From contig NC_090622.1 of assembly GCF_004359215.1 (NCBI RefSeq), forward strand, positions 2,254,825-2,276,493: 21,669 nt of DNA, given 5' to 3'. The stretch's first letter is position 1, and every line of letters starts with the position of its first letter. Below, piece after piece: positions 9,075 through 17,305 of this stretch. Below the pieces are notes generated by a model, which had not been told where the DNA came from, made no database searches, and saw only the letters and a list, made by a program, of their open reading frames with translations. Origin of the DNA: Bremia lactucae (lineage: Eukaryota > Oomycota > Peronosporomycetes > Peronosporales > Peronosporaceae). Made by a program: the position numbers and the translations under genes.

Positions 9075-9250
9075 AAGGTGGGCGTATTGAGTAGCGGCAA
9101 GACTTACACAATGCAGGGTACAGGAATAGGAATAGGAAACAGGGTCTTGCCGCAAAATGTGAAAACGGAAAAAGACAGACGACTTTCAGGCTGGTACAAT
9201 TGGCGGTGAAGGATCTATTTGATGAAATGGCAAGACTTACGGGTACACTC
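9075..9250 (+). pseudogene. Kinesin motor-domain fragment captured inside the element
   Basis: At 9090-9140 a frame reads SSGKTYTMQGTGIGIGN. This matches the kinesin P-loop consensus GQTxSGKTxTMxG, where GKT binds nucleotide. About 55 bases further on, in another frame (9194-9244), it reads VQLAVKDLFDEMARLTG, which fits the helix after the P-loop in kinesins (G-[IV]-[IV]-x-x-A-[VI]-x-D-[IL]-F-x-x-I). Order and spacing agree, with a frameshift between. No other motor motif (SSRSH, LAGSE) is visible, so only a fragment is present. It lies between the integrase C-terminal linker and the chromodomain piece. GGCAAGACTTAC is repeated directly at 9096-9107 and 9229-9240. P-loops occur in other NTPases, but the TYTMxG context is kinesin-like. 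Confidence 0.55.
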
Positions 9251-9363
9251 TTATCGAGCGCCGCCTACAATAGTAATTGCGACAGGAAACCAACGCTTCT
9301 ATGATAGAAGGTTGGTGGCACCCACCGCTCCGTGAAGCCTTAGCTTCAGATCTTTGTCCAATG

Positions 9364-9426
9364 GGGAGAGTTCCCGAAGGATTTGACTCTTGGGAACCGG
9401 TCGATGCCCTGCGCGTCGACGTTTTG
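9364..9426 (+). pseudogene. Chromodomain remnant (plus-strand element)
   Basis: One frame reads RVPEGFDSWEPVDALRVDV. This matches the chromodomain segment 'RGYPxxxDSWEPxxxLxxDV' seen more completely at 20570-20750. Chromodomains at the end of integrase steer insertion to marked chromatin in chromovirus-type Ty3/gypsy elements. Only the central part is readable, and the preceding strands are lost. Confidence 0.7.
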
Positions 9427-9469
9427 GACTGGCACGTTGAAGAGAAGCAAACGTACAGTGCCGCCTGAG

Positions 9470-9640
9470 CCTTCTCCAACTCGTGTAACAGCGAAGTTAA
9501 TTCGCTGAGCCGTTGGCACTCTGCATCCGAAGTTGGCTGTTAACAGCGCAGGGATTGCGCTTCGTACTGGTCGATTGCTTCATTCGAACGCAACGAAACT
9601 GGGATCAAGAACATACGGCTAGCGTTTTTTCATTAGCCTA
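9470..9640 (-). pseudogene. Minus-strand coiled-coil-like fragment
   Basis: The minus strand reads EAIDQYEAQSLRC, a stop, then SDAECQRLSELTSLL and HELEKAQAAL in one frame: strongly heptad-like and rich in E, L, Q and A. It lies immediately downstream of, and convergent to, the plus-strand chromodomain piece. A similar hydrophilic coiled-coil frame occurs on the minus strand at 20160-20517. I do not recognise the protein. It could be a minus-strand gag or an accessory frame of the element. Confidence 0.45.
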
Positions 9641-9919
9641 AGACGATGCGTTTCTTCTTCTTACACGGAATACTCACGTAAGTATCAAGAGACGCATATA
9701 CCGTACTGCATAACAGTTCATCGGCCTTATACGAGTGATTGACGTCATAAAACTTGTTGTTGCGCGCTGTAGGAGAGATGCACCAGTTCCATCCGAACGA
9801 GACAATTTGGATGGAGTCGGCACAGTGAGTATGCCACAATAAACATAAACGCCTTCACGCTAGTAACATAACTGCCTTCAACGTGGCGAGCTTGTGACAC
9901 CGACTGGACACGATCATGT
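9641..9919. other. Unassigned, no coding
   Basis: No protein-like frame and no strong dyad or repeat. Likely decayed element DNA. Confidence 0.5.
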
Positions 9920-10150
9920 GCCGTCGGCTAAGCTAAATGATCAGTATCTTCTGGATCTGACTCTTCATTTTGGATATATTGAGCGACAAATGTTGGATAC
10001 TTATCCAACTGAGTAGCAGCTGCACCTTTTTGCGCAGTGCTCTTAGGAATGATTGTTGCGCTAGTTGGTGCAGACAACGAGAAAGTTGCCTCGTTGACGT
10101 TACGGAAGTTTGCCTTCGCAATTCTAGGCGTCTCTATGTTCTCAAAATGG
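9920..10150 (-). pseudogene. Unrecognised minus-strand coding remnant
   Basis: A minus-strand frame without an ATG reads ENIETPRIAKANFRN, then VNEATFSLSAPTS, AATQLDKYPTFVAQYI and QNEESDPEDTDHLA, ending in a stop near 9934. The composition, with an acidic tail, looks like a real protein C-terminus rather than noise. I cannot name the family. It lies between the plus-strand element and the minus-strand family II RNase H, so it may belong to either or to a third inserted element. Confidence 0.35.
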
Positions 10151-10610
10151 GTTAGTTGTAGATGATCATAACAGCACCATTATCCTCCCTTACTCGTTGA
10201 CCTCACCACCATTTTGTGGTAGCGGTTTCGACTCACTATCGTCGGCAATAAGTCACATATCTACATCCTCGCTTTGTAAGTGGAATGAATCATTGTGTTC
10301 AATTGACAGCGTGGACAAAACCTGTCGGCGTTGTAACCGTAACACAAGGCGACCGCAGCGCATAATTGCTGGGTACACTTTGTGTTGGGTTGTGTGGGTG
10401 TCTTTGCAGACGGCCCACCAGCTTTTCTCCTTTTAGTGGCATGAGGAGCGCCGTGTGATCTCACCCTTTATGGTGCTCACTGCTCTCTTAATTAATGTGT
10501 GAGAGGAATGTGGCGGCGCGTCGTACACGACTTGCTGTCCCTTGTTCCTTCCGCTAACGATACGCTCGCCATGTAGGGATGCATACGTATAGGGATGGCA
10601 TGTAATCATT
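10151..10610 (-). pseudogene. Unrecognised decayed coding DNA
   Basis: Minus-strand frames here give protein-like but disconnected text: KRRKAGGPSAKTPTQPN and a CPRC pair near 10300, then SFHLQSEDVDM and DDSESKPLPQNGGEVNE (about 10190-10290) in another frame. The CxxC and the acidic stretch might belong to a gag-like or transposase protein, but no family signature is complete. No dyads longer than 7 bp were noticed. Confidence 0.3.
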
Positions 10611-10619
10611 TGTAGAAAG

Positions 10620-10885
10620 ATAGTTTTATTTAATTCTATAAATTCAAATCTGACTTAACATTACTTTCTAGTGCACTGTGCGCACGAAAAGACTGCAAAA
10701 TTGCTCCGTGGCTTAGAGACGCATGGTCTATATAAACAATGAGCGGTCTATCTCTCAAGTAATAGAATATAAATGTAGCTAGTGCATATTTCATGGCAAG
10801 GAGTTCCTAATCATGCACTAGATGCATTCACCTACTTGTAGCTGACGCGGCATAATTGCGGGAGTACTTGTGTAAGTACACCGCT
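10620..10885 (-). pseudogene. RNase H domain remnant (family II copy B)
   Basis: The minus strand reads VYLHKYSRNYAA (end of the RT connection), then after a disrupted stretch ELLAMKYALATFIFYYLRD and RPLIVYIDHASL. ELLAxxxALxxFRxYLxGxxxxxxTDHxSL is the RNase H signature, and the Asp of (T/I)DHASL is retained. It directly follows copy B RT in the transcription direction. Stops occur on both sides of the motif. The domain end (ALSRRPD) is not readable. Confidence 0.8.
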
Positions 10886-11600
10886 AAGACGAGAAGCTTT
10901 CGAAGTCCTTAATATCGAATGGCACAGGCCAGTCGGTGATCGTCCTGATATTTATCGGATCAGGGGGTACAGCGTGTTTGCACACGATGCACCCGAAAAG
11001 TAATATTTTGTTTGCAGCGAATAAACACTTCTTGAGATTTGCATACAACTCACGCTTGTGCAGAAGTATAAGAACCTTTCGGTCGGGGGTACGATGTACT
11101 TTTTTCCGTTCATAGCACTGCTATGGACGAACATGTCATCAAAATGATTCGGTACGAAATTTAGCACCGATCTCAACAGATTAATCACACATCCTTTAAT
11201 GTCGCAAGGGCATTACTAAGCCCCTGTGGCATAACTAGCCATTCTCATAGCGTTCCGCTTGGGGTTCTTCCTGCTGTGGACAGGATATCCCGCTCACGCA
11301 TAAGGATCTCATAGATTCCGGCCAACAGATCCATTGACGAAAAGATGGTACATTTTAATATACCATCACTGGGCGTTTGAGCTGGCACCGTTGCAGCATT
11401 CAATTAATTGAGCGCGTGCACAATCCGCTAGTCTCTTGATGCTTTTCGCACACAAAAGATTGGAGAGCTGTATGGGGAAGTTGATACCCTCACATGGCCC
11501 GCTACTAAGCGATCAGCAAAGAATTGGTCGATCACTTATACTTGTTCACGAAGCAATGGCCATTGCTTCATGACACAGTATTTCAAATCTGGGGTTAGGT
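10886..11600 (-). pseudogene. Reverse transcriptase (family II copy B)
   Basis: On the minus strand the RT runs from the 'CVxxQWPLxREQV' region near 11560-11600 down to TITDWPVPFDIKDFE near 10910. The open stretch 10952-11188 carries the catalytic strand, LNFVPNHFDDMFVHSSAMNG: the usual YxDD is FDD, common in Ty3/gypsy, so both catalytic Asp residues are kept. MPQGLSNALATL and the QILM region upstream are recognisable at 11200-11330. Nucleotide alignment with copy A (14400-14800) is collinear at clearly reduced identity, and only B retains the catalytic region. Frameshifts occur near 10960, 11200 and 11300. Confidence 0.87.
11550..11569. repeat. Perfect 20-bp palindrome at RT start (copy B)
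   Basis: GAAGCAATGGCCATTGCTTC is self-complementary. Copy A has AACAATGACCATTGCGTC at the same site, where the symmetry is partial. Confidence 0.95.
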
Positions 11601-12305
11601 CGATCTGGTGTCGAGTGCCTTTATTCTTAGGCAACCTGCACAGTACTGATTCAGGAAATACATTCTTAAATTATATTAAATCCTTATATAAAGGTTTTTT
11701 CTTCAAAGACTCCCAGGATTGGGAGCCAAAACATTCAATTCGAGTCTTCTCTTCGAGAACACTTTCGTCCATCGATAAGCTGCTGAGAATTCGTTCGTTC
11801 TCAGGGAATACTATTGCCGAACGAGTATCGGTCACGTTCTTGTCATTTGTGAATAGTCTGCTTGACTTTGCCACTACGCACATCACGCAAGAACCGTTTC
11901 GGTTCAAGCCTTGACTGTTATTTTAGACGTTAATTTTGGAGGCACTATCAGATCAAGTGTATAAGCGCCTGCACTTGATCCGTCGTTTATATAGACAAAC
12001 TATCGACTCTCCAGTCAATCTAGGACTTTCGCACTGCCTATTATAGACAGGCGTTGAATATTCTTGGATGTCGCTTTCCAACAAGCATCCTTGTTTCGTA
12101 CTATTCAGCTTATCCGAGTGGACGAACTTCGATGCTGCCTGTGGTTGTGCACAGCCGTTGGGATCTAGCTCCACAGTTGGATGGGTAGTCATCCTTAGGT
12201 CTTGTGCCGTCGTGCAAACGACCGAACCACAACTGAAGCCATCTCACTCACTTATAAGACTCCCACACGCTTGTGGACGCTCCAAGACGTTTATCAGATG
12301 ACCAT
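11601..12305 (-). pseudogene. PR-RT linker (family II copy B)
   Basis: The minus-strand open stretch 11671-11907 reads ENERILSSLSMDESVLEEK, then TRIECFGSQSWESLKKKPLY, the conserved leader upstream of RT. Further upstream, INDGSSAGAYTLDL is encoded near 11950-11995, and 11953-12192 is open as hydrophilic text (TTHPTVELDPNGCAQPQAAS). The same blocks occur in copy A at 14801-15720, but A carries extra foldback and tandem-repeat sequence. It is probably a flexible polyprotein spacer. Confidence 0.75.
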
Positions 12306-12614
12306 CTGATGAACAAGAGGCTGGCATCATCACGGTTTGATGATGTTAGTTTACGCATGGCTCGTACTTTGTGAGCTATAGTTTCAAAGGATGACATCAA
12401 ATTTGTCATCCACTTTGAGTAAGAAGAATTCTTGATCGTACTGTTTGCACTTTTACGTGTATTGGATACTAACTATGCGTTTCTATACTGATACAGATGT
12501 GCATGTTTGTAGGCGTACTGTCATTATTTTTAGAGAAATATAGCGCTCAATGGAATTGTGTCTGCGCTCTCTCAGCGACTGGCGTCGAATTTTATTGTTC
12601 GACGCCCCACAATC
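12306..12614 (-). pseudogene. Aspartic protease (family II copy B)
   Basis: The catalytic motif D-C-G-A-S is encoded at 12600-12614 on the minus strand, followed by NN.IRRQSL. VDDKFDVIL near 12385-12420 is the C-terminal hydrophobic strand of retropepsins. The catalytic Asp and Gly are kept, but Cys replaces the usual Ser/Thr, whereas family I uses DSGAS. Between them is SIQYT from the flap region near 12455-12465. Frameshifts follow the second block. In place and order (gag-PR-linker-RT) it behaves as the element's maturation protease, now inactive. Confidence 0.78.
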
Positions 12615-13065
12615 GAATAGGGACTTTTTTGTGGTCATTTATTTGCCACTATTCTTTCAATGTGATAAGGTTAACCTCATCACCTGGAACAGTTACACAC
12701 AATGTTCGTGTCTGAGAAGCAGCTTTCGTCAAAATACCTGCTGATTCTTTTGACGTTGCTGAATCATTAGGGCGCTCAGCCTCTACTGACCCCGACCGTT
12801 ATTTGACGATCCGCTTCGCCGTTACCAGCGTCGGATTCGCGTCCTCCGCTGTTCCTAGCGGGAGGCCGATCGTTTCTTTTAGTGTTTCTAGGCACTGGGC
12901 ATGAGGGACTAAACGCATTCGCGTAGTGGACCGGGTTGTACATTCTTGTCGATGTACCAAAACACAGAGTAGAAAGAGGTGTTTAATGATGTCACACCCG
13001 CCACATGCAAAAGATGCATGCGGAATCTGTTTGTTCTGTATGTGCAGTCCAACAAAAAAAAACAC
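12615..13065 (-). pseudogene. Gag C-terminus with zinc knuckle (family II copy B)
   Basis: The minus-strand frame 12799-13065 contains CGGCDIIKHLFLLC (12964-13005), an exact CX2CX4HX4C spacing as in retroviral nucleocapsid knuckles, though without the usual Gly before His. Downstream, VPHAQCLETLKETIGLP and the block SQTRTLCVTVPGDEVNLI (about 12660-12720) link gag to PR and recur in copy A (16240-16330). The N-terminal part of gag is missing, as sequence beyond 13065 changes character before the LTR fragment at 13156. The knuckle would bind element RNA. Confidence 0.7.
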
Positions 13066-13155
13066 AAGGAAAATTCCGGGTCAGATTAATGAATATGGGA
13101 TGAGCTAAAAAACTTGTGGACGCTTGTGTTTCATCACAGCAATAGTCACACTCTA

Positions 13156-13244
13156 TGTAACGGGGTGTATCGTTACATGAAATTAACACTTAAAGGTTGT
13201 TAATTAATATATTATCTAAAAGGTAGATAATATTTGGAGGATAT
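13156..13244 (+). repeat. 5' end of family II LTR, cut by gap
   Basis: Starts TGTAACGGGGTGTATCGTTA and matches the first 89 bases of the 451-bp LTR at 19172 with few changes, then runs into the N gap. The missing LTR remainder probably lies in or beyond the gap. It contains a perfect ATATTATCTA/TAGATAATAT hairpin (13209-13218/13224-13233) that is imperfect in the 19172 copy. Confidence 0.85.
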
Positions 13245-13344
13245 NNNNNNNNNNNNNNNNNNNNNNNNNNNNNNNNNNNNNNNNNNNNNNNNNNNNNNNN
13301 NNNNNNNNNNNNNNNNNNNNNNNNNNNNNNNNNNNNNNNNNNNN
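13245..13344. other. 100-N scaffold gap
   Basis: Placeholder gap. Left edge lies inside a family II LTR; right edge is the end of the 1.7-kb duplicated segment. Confidence 0.99.
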
Positions 13345-14031
13345 GCGACGATCACTTTGGTGACGTTAATATGCGTCACCAGAAACAAAGTGATCGTGAA
13401 AGAGAGAATGCTGCTGGTGGTGCTAGTTTGTATCACCAGGAAAGGAGTATTTTAAGGATCGCTCAAGAGCCATGTTAGCGTTTACGTACGCATGAGTCAA
13501 CAGGAGAGGGACCGGAATACGTTGCGGCTCGCTCCCGTAAATAACCCTTGGTTGCCCTCTAAGAAAAACCTAGCTCGTTGGTTTGATATGACCAGCGACC
13601 GATACCAATTTCCGTTCTTCGACTCAACCAGGTTTTACAAGCCTGGTTAGGATAAAATGTAATTTTTCATCACTGCCTTTTTCCGGCATCGGCGGTACAC
13701 TTGTAATCGGGCAAGGGATGTCAAACCTTTGTTCCAAGCTTGGACGGCATTTACCAAAAAGTGCAAAAGCATAGGCCGCGAGGCCTATGCTTGAAAAACT
13801 AGATTGTCCGTTAACAGGTCTAAAATCGATCCGTAGTCGGTGCACGCTATAAGTTGCACCGTTGGTCTATAGAGGCAGGGATACTTTGCCTCTAATGGGG
13901 AGACTTTTGTCCATGATGTTTTAAGAGCGCAGGTCATGCCCCTAAGAAGGCATACTCCCTTAAAGATCCTCATTGGAGGACGCTTGTCTCATGTGAGATG
14001 CGCCTAGGGATTGAGAACCTCTATACCTTAC
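13345..14031. other. Unassigned copy A DNA (mirror of 1033-1719)
   Basis: Reverse complement of 1033-1719. In the direction of the minus-strand element this lies downstream of integrase. No protein could be assigned. Dyads are as in the mirror copy: nested hairpin 13348-13397 and 11-bp arms at 13767-13777/13782-13792. Confidence 0.5.
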
Positions 14032-14329
14032 TACTGCAGCAAGATGTACCATTTTGCTGAAACGATCAAAGAAAACAGTATATCATTTTTCTTTTGATCG
14101 TCTTCGGGAAAATATGTAAAGAAGTCCATAAATACGGACTGCCAATACTACCGGAACTGGCAGATGTTGAAACGGAGCACGGTAAAAAGTACTTAGCTCT
14201 ACTCGTCGACAAACTTCGCAAGCACGAATGTACTTGCGGACGAACTCATACTGCCGTGGCCAGTAGAAGTCGCGACGTATTGTGAGGTAAGTCTTCTCAC
14301 GTCACTTATTGGTGCACCTTGGCACTCAC
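14032..14329 (-). pseudogene. Integrase fragment (family II copy A)
   Basis: Identical to 735-1032 in reverse complement: the CxxC half of the zinc-binding domain (FYWPRQYEFVRKYIRACE) and DRFSKMVHLAAV from the core. Here it lies in the context of a longer minus-strand element whose gag end, PR and linker follow at 15064-16500. RNase H is missing between RT and this piece. Confidence 0.8.
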
Positions 14330-14373
14330 ACATGCGTGAACGCAAATTATTATAAGTGGGATGACGACACGAG

Positions 14374-15035
14374 TTGTGTCGCCAGCAATGGCTGGTAATT
14401 GGTTACACATCTGTTAAATGTCGCAGAGGCATTGGTAACTCCCTGTGACATAACTAGCCACTCCCTAGCATTCCGCTTGAGGTACTTACTGCTGTGAACG
14501 GAATATGCTGTTCACGCATAAGGATCTGATAGAATCCATTCATCAGATCCGTTGACGAAAAGATAGTACTGTTTGGCATACCATTAATGATACCTCTATT
14601 CGTGGTATCGGCGTTTGATCCGGTACCGTTGCAGCGTTCAATTCATTGAATGCATGCACAATCCGCCATCCTTCTGTTGCTTTACGCACTCCGATGGTCG
14701 AAATGCTATGTGGAAAGGTTGACTCCCTCACATGCTTCGCTGCTAAGCGATCGGCAAAGAACTTGTCGATCGATAATACTTGTTCACGAACAATGACCAT
14801 TGCGTCATGACACGGTATTTAGAAACTGAAATTAGGTCGATTTCGTGTCGAGTGCCTTTATCCTTAGCGACTCGACGGTACTGATTCAGGAAAGACATCC
14901 TTAAATTCTTTAAAATCGTTATGTAAAGGGTTTTTTCATCAAATACCTCCAGGATTGGGACGTAAAACGATCAATCCGATTCTTCTCATCGAAGACACTT
15001 TCGTCCACCGATGAGCCACTGAGAATCCGTTCGTT
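14374..15035 (-). pseudogene. RT N-terminal half and leader (family II copy A)
   Basis: Reverse complement of 29-690; the same REQV..ID.FF to FNRC motif series on the minus strand, truncated before the catalytic FDD strand. Collinear with copy B (11200-11760), which retains the catalytic part. In-frame leader text (ERILSGSSVDESVFDEK) joins to the upstream linker without interruption at 15063, which supports this arm as the native copy. Confidence 0.85.
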
Positions 15036-15270
15036 CTAAGGAAATACTAGTGCCGACCGAATTTAGGCCACGTCCTTCTTATCTGTGACAAGTACGCAGA
15101 CCTGCTTGACTTTGCCACTACGAAAACCACGCAAGACCCGTTTCGGTTCCAGCGTTGGAAATTGAGTAATCTCCGAAGGTGACTTCGAAGGCGCTAATAG
15201 ATCAAGTGTATAAGCGCCTACACTTGATCCATTGTTTACTAAGACATTAATTGTCTCAGTTTTTCTTTGG

Positions 15271-15380
15271 AGTCTTCAAGAGTCTGTGGGAATAAGTCCC
15301 CAGAAACTTGTGTTTAAAAGGTACCTGGCAACCTTAAACACAGGTTTTTGGGGACTGATTCCCACAGATTCTTGAAGACT
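15271..15380. repeat. 110-bp foldback (imperfect inverted repeat)
   Basis: Left arm 15271-15321 and right arm 15332-15380 are reverse complements over about 49 bases with four mismatches and a 2-nt length difference, around a 10-nt centre. No open frame of its own. Copy B lacks it at the equivalent place (near 11990). The structure resembles a small foldback or MITE-like insertion, but I see no target-site duplication. Confidence 0.9.
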
Positions 15381-15593
15381 TATTCCCTAAAGTTTTATTT
15401 AGGGAGTATCCCCCCAACTGCCTCTAGCTCTGGTTGCAATTCCACAGCAAGATCCTCTTCGATTGACTCTCCAGTCGATCTAAGCCTTTAGCACTGTCAT
15501 TTATAAACAGACGTTGAATACTTTCTTGGATGTTAGTTGCCAAAGTAGCATCCTTGACGCGTACCGCTCAACTCATTCGAGTGTTTGAGCTTT

Positions 15594-15719
15594 GACGCTG
15601 CATGTGCTTGTTCACACTCGTCGGTTACAATGTCGACATCTCAATGGTAGGCCTTCGATGCTGCCTGTGCTTGTGCAATTCCGTCGGCATCTAATACCAC
15701 AGTGTGATGGGTATTCTCA
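15594..15719. repeat. Partial 63-bp tandem duplication
   Basis: GACGCTGCATGTGCTTG at 15594 recurs as GATGCTGCCTGTGCTTG at 15657, followed in both by CGTCGG. Period 63 bases (21 codons), in frame on the minus strand. Only about the first 36 bases of each unit match well. Copy B has a single unit (near 12130). Confidence 0.65.
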
Positions 15720-15850
15720 CTGAGGTCTCGTGTAGTCATGCAAACAATCAACCACAAGTGAGGCCATCGCACTCACTCGTACGATATTCACACGCTTGTG
15801 AACGCTCTAAGATGTTCATCAGTTGGCCATCTGATGAACGAGAGACAGAC

Positions 15851-16210
15851 ATCGTCACGGCTTGATGCTGCCAACACATGCATGGCTCGTACTTTCTGAG
15901 TCATGGTTATCCAAGGATGAGAGCAAATTTGTCATCCAAACCAAGTTCGATAAACTCATTATCGTGTTTCTTACCCTTCAACGTGTATTGGATTCCACCT
16001 ACACGTTTCTTTTGTTTACACTTTAACGTTTATTGGATACCAACTATATGTTTCTGTACTGTTACAGATGCGCCTGTTGCTAGGGCCTTGTCATATTAGT
16101 TAGAAGGTTATCGCGCACAATAAATTTGAATCTACGATCTTCTAGCGATAGGCGTCTAATAAAATTGCTCGACGATTCACAATCGACTCGGGATTTTAGT
16201 GATAATTTTT
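15851..16210 (-). pseudogene. Aspartic protease (family II copy A)
   Basis: At 16180-16194 the minus strand reads D-C-E-S-S where copy B has D-C-G-A-S, so the essential Gly is lost. It continues NFIRRLSLEDRRFKFIVRD, then after a shift ATGASVTVQKHIVGIQ. The C-terminal block near 15876-15940 reads LDDKFALILG, stop, P, stop, LRKYEP and then W..QAVTM, equivalent to 'ILGxPWLRKYEPxxxW'. The flap region is duplicated (15971-16060). Inactive by both motif loss and stops. Confidence 0.78.
15971..16060. repeat. 45-bp tandem duplication in the protease flap
   Basis: Two adjoining units (15971-16015 and 16016-16060) begin TTACCCTTCAACGTGTATTG and TTACACTTTAACGTTTATTG. Period 45 = 15 codons, so the frame is preserved (a GIQYTLKGK-type segment twice on the minus strand). 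The single-copy state is seen in copy B near 12447-12490. Confidence 0.8.
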
Positions 16211-16520
16211 TTTTATTTTCCATTTAGAGTAACCTCATCCCCTGGGGCAGTTACACATAATGTTTGCGTCTGAGGAGAAACTTTCGTCAAAAGGCCTGCA
16301 AATTCTTTTGACGTTGCTGGATCAATAGGGCGGTTCACACCAACTGACTGCGACCGTTTTATTGACGATCCGCCTCGCCGTTGTCATTTCATAACAGCGT
16401 TGTATCCGCGGCTTCCGCTGTTTCTTGCTGGAGGTCTATATTTTTGCTCAGTGTTTCTAGGCACTGGCCGTGAGGCACTACACTAATAGGCCAAGTGGCC
16501 TGTTTTTTTGACAGCAATTT
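16211..16520 (-). pseudogene. Gag C-terminus (family II copy A)
   Basis: The minus strand reads SVGVNRPIDPATSKEFAGLL and SPQTQTLCVTAPGDEVTL (about 16230-16350), matching copy B. Further out, VPHGQCLETLS is near 16450-16480, preceded by KKTGHLAYYS, a degraded zinc knuckle whose Cys residues are gone. Sequence beyond about 16520 no longer matches copy B. Confidence 0.7.
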
Positions 16521-16664
16521 AATCTTTGCAATCGCTTTTAACTACAGGAGCATGGTTTGTCGCTCTTCGCACACAAGAGGTCCATTGGTTCTGGACCTCC
16601 GTCTTGTCGTCTCGGTGAACAATAAGCACCCGAGTGGATGAAAGCCTGTGTCAGGCCGAAACCT
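16521..16664. other. Short unassigned stretch before gag leader
   Basis: No coding match. It contains a dyad GAGGTCCA/TGGACCTC (about 16576-16598) within a wider CAAGA...TCTTG pairing. It may be the end of an LTR upstream of the leader at 16665, but I could not define boundaries. Confidence 0.4.
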
Positions 16665-17165
16665 GGTGCCACTTTGTAGTCCGTTCAACAACCTACGATC
16701 GTTCCATCCAATATGGACATGCTGGATGAAGAAGGCGGGAGATTTCTAGCACCTCAAAAAGGTTATCACGCAACGCGTGAAAAGTTTACTCATTTGAATA
16801 ACCTTAAATGGAAGCGATCGAACTCATGAAATTGGTCGTAGGCGGGCCAGCGTTAGCGCAATGATGCTCGCTCTACAAATAGACGAGCAACATGCGGCTA
16901 TATCCGAGTTGAATCGTGAGTCATACGATTGATGAACAGACACAAGTTACTGTATTCGTCAAGGGTATCGTAGACGATCCAGTCAAGATCCACCTGTTTC
17001 GGCTCGAATTATAGACACTTGACCAAGAGACCTCTGTAGCGGAACAAGAGGAGTGTCACGGGGCATACTGATGAGTACTAGTTAACCTTACACTGGATAC
17101 AGCGTAGGTGAGGTGCCTCGAAACTTAAATGTGCACAAGGGTACAGAGGCAGGGTTCTATGAAGC
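16665..17165 (+). pseudogene. 5' leader and gag remnant (family II, plus strand)
   Basis: ACCTGGTGCCACTTTGTAG at about 16665 and ATATGGACATGCTGGATGA at about 16711 match the primer-binding/leader region and gag start of 19623-19690. The gag N-terminal half is garbled. From about 16925 one frame reads DEQTQVTVFVKGIVDDPVK, then IHLFRLEL, stop, TLDQETSVAEQEE: the C-terminal capsid segment of this gag type. The middle is deleted. Orientation is opposite to copy A, so it is a separate insertion. Confidence 0.7.
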
Positions 17166-17181
17166 TAAGAGAACTTAGCTT
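17162..17181. repeat. 8-bp-arm hairpin after gag remnant
   Basis: AAGCTAAG / CTTAGCTT with a 4-nt AGAA loop. The flanking 17182-17305 is A/T-rich with no coding potential up to the gap. Confidence 0.8.
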
Positions 17182-17305
17182 TAAGGGTCTGGACAAAGGC
17201 TAAGAATAGACAAAAAGTTAAACTGTTTATATGCATTAAGCTCCTAAGTAACGATCTTCTATCTACTACTGACTTTATGAAATAAATAACAAACCATGTA
17301 TGATG

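Larger units (their letters stand above)
13345..15063. repeat. Right arm of 1.7-kb identical inverted duplication
   Basis: Reverse complement of 1-1719. This arm continues without a break into 15064-16520, which carries the upstream parts (linker, PR, gag C-terminus) of the same minus-strand element. It is therefore probably the natural context, and the left arm the extra copy, although bases left of position 1 cannot be seen. Confidence 0.95.
15064..15850 (-). pseudogene. PR-RT linker with inserts (family II copy A)
   Basis: The minus strand reads GSSVGAYTLDLLAPSKSPSE, TLEPKRVLRGFRSGKVKQVC and VLVTDKKDVA between about 15230 and 15070, the block before the RT leader. Upstream, HHTVVLDADGIAQAQAASK and KHSNELSGTRQGC correspond to copy B text at 12080-12190. 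Relative to B, copy A has about 200 extra bases near 15240-15455 that contain the foldback, and a 63-bp partial tandem repeat near 15594-15719. The spacer evidently tolerates length change. Confidence 0.7.

Noticed and set aside
1..15063. Large inverted repeat as terminal inverted repeats of a giant DNA transposon
   Set aside because: The arms contain truncated gypsy pol, end at N gaps rather than at defined termini, and enclose unrelated retroelements. Assembly duplication explains them better.
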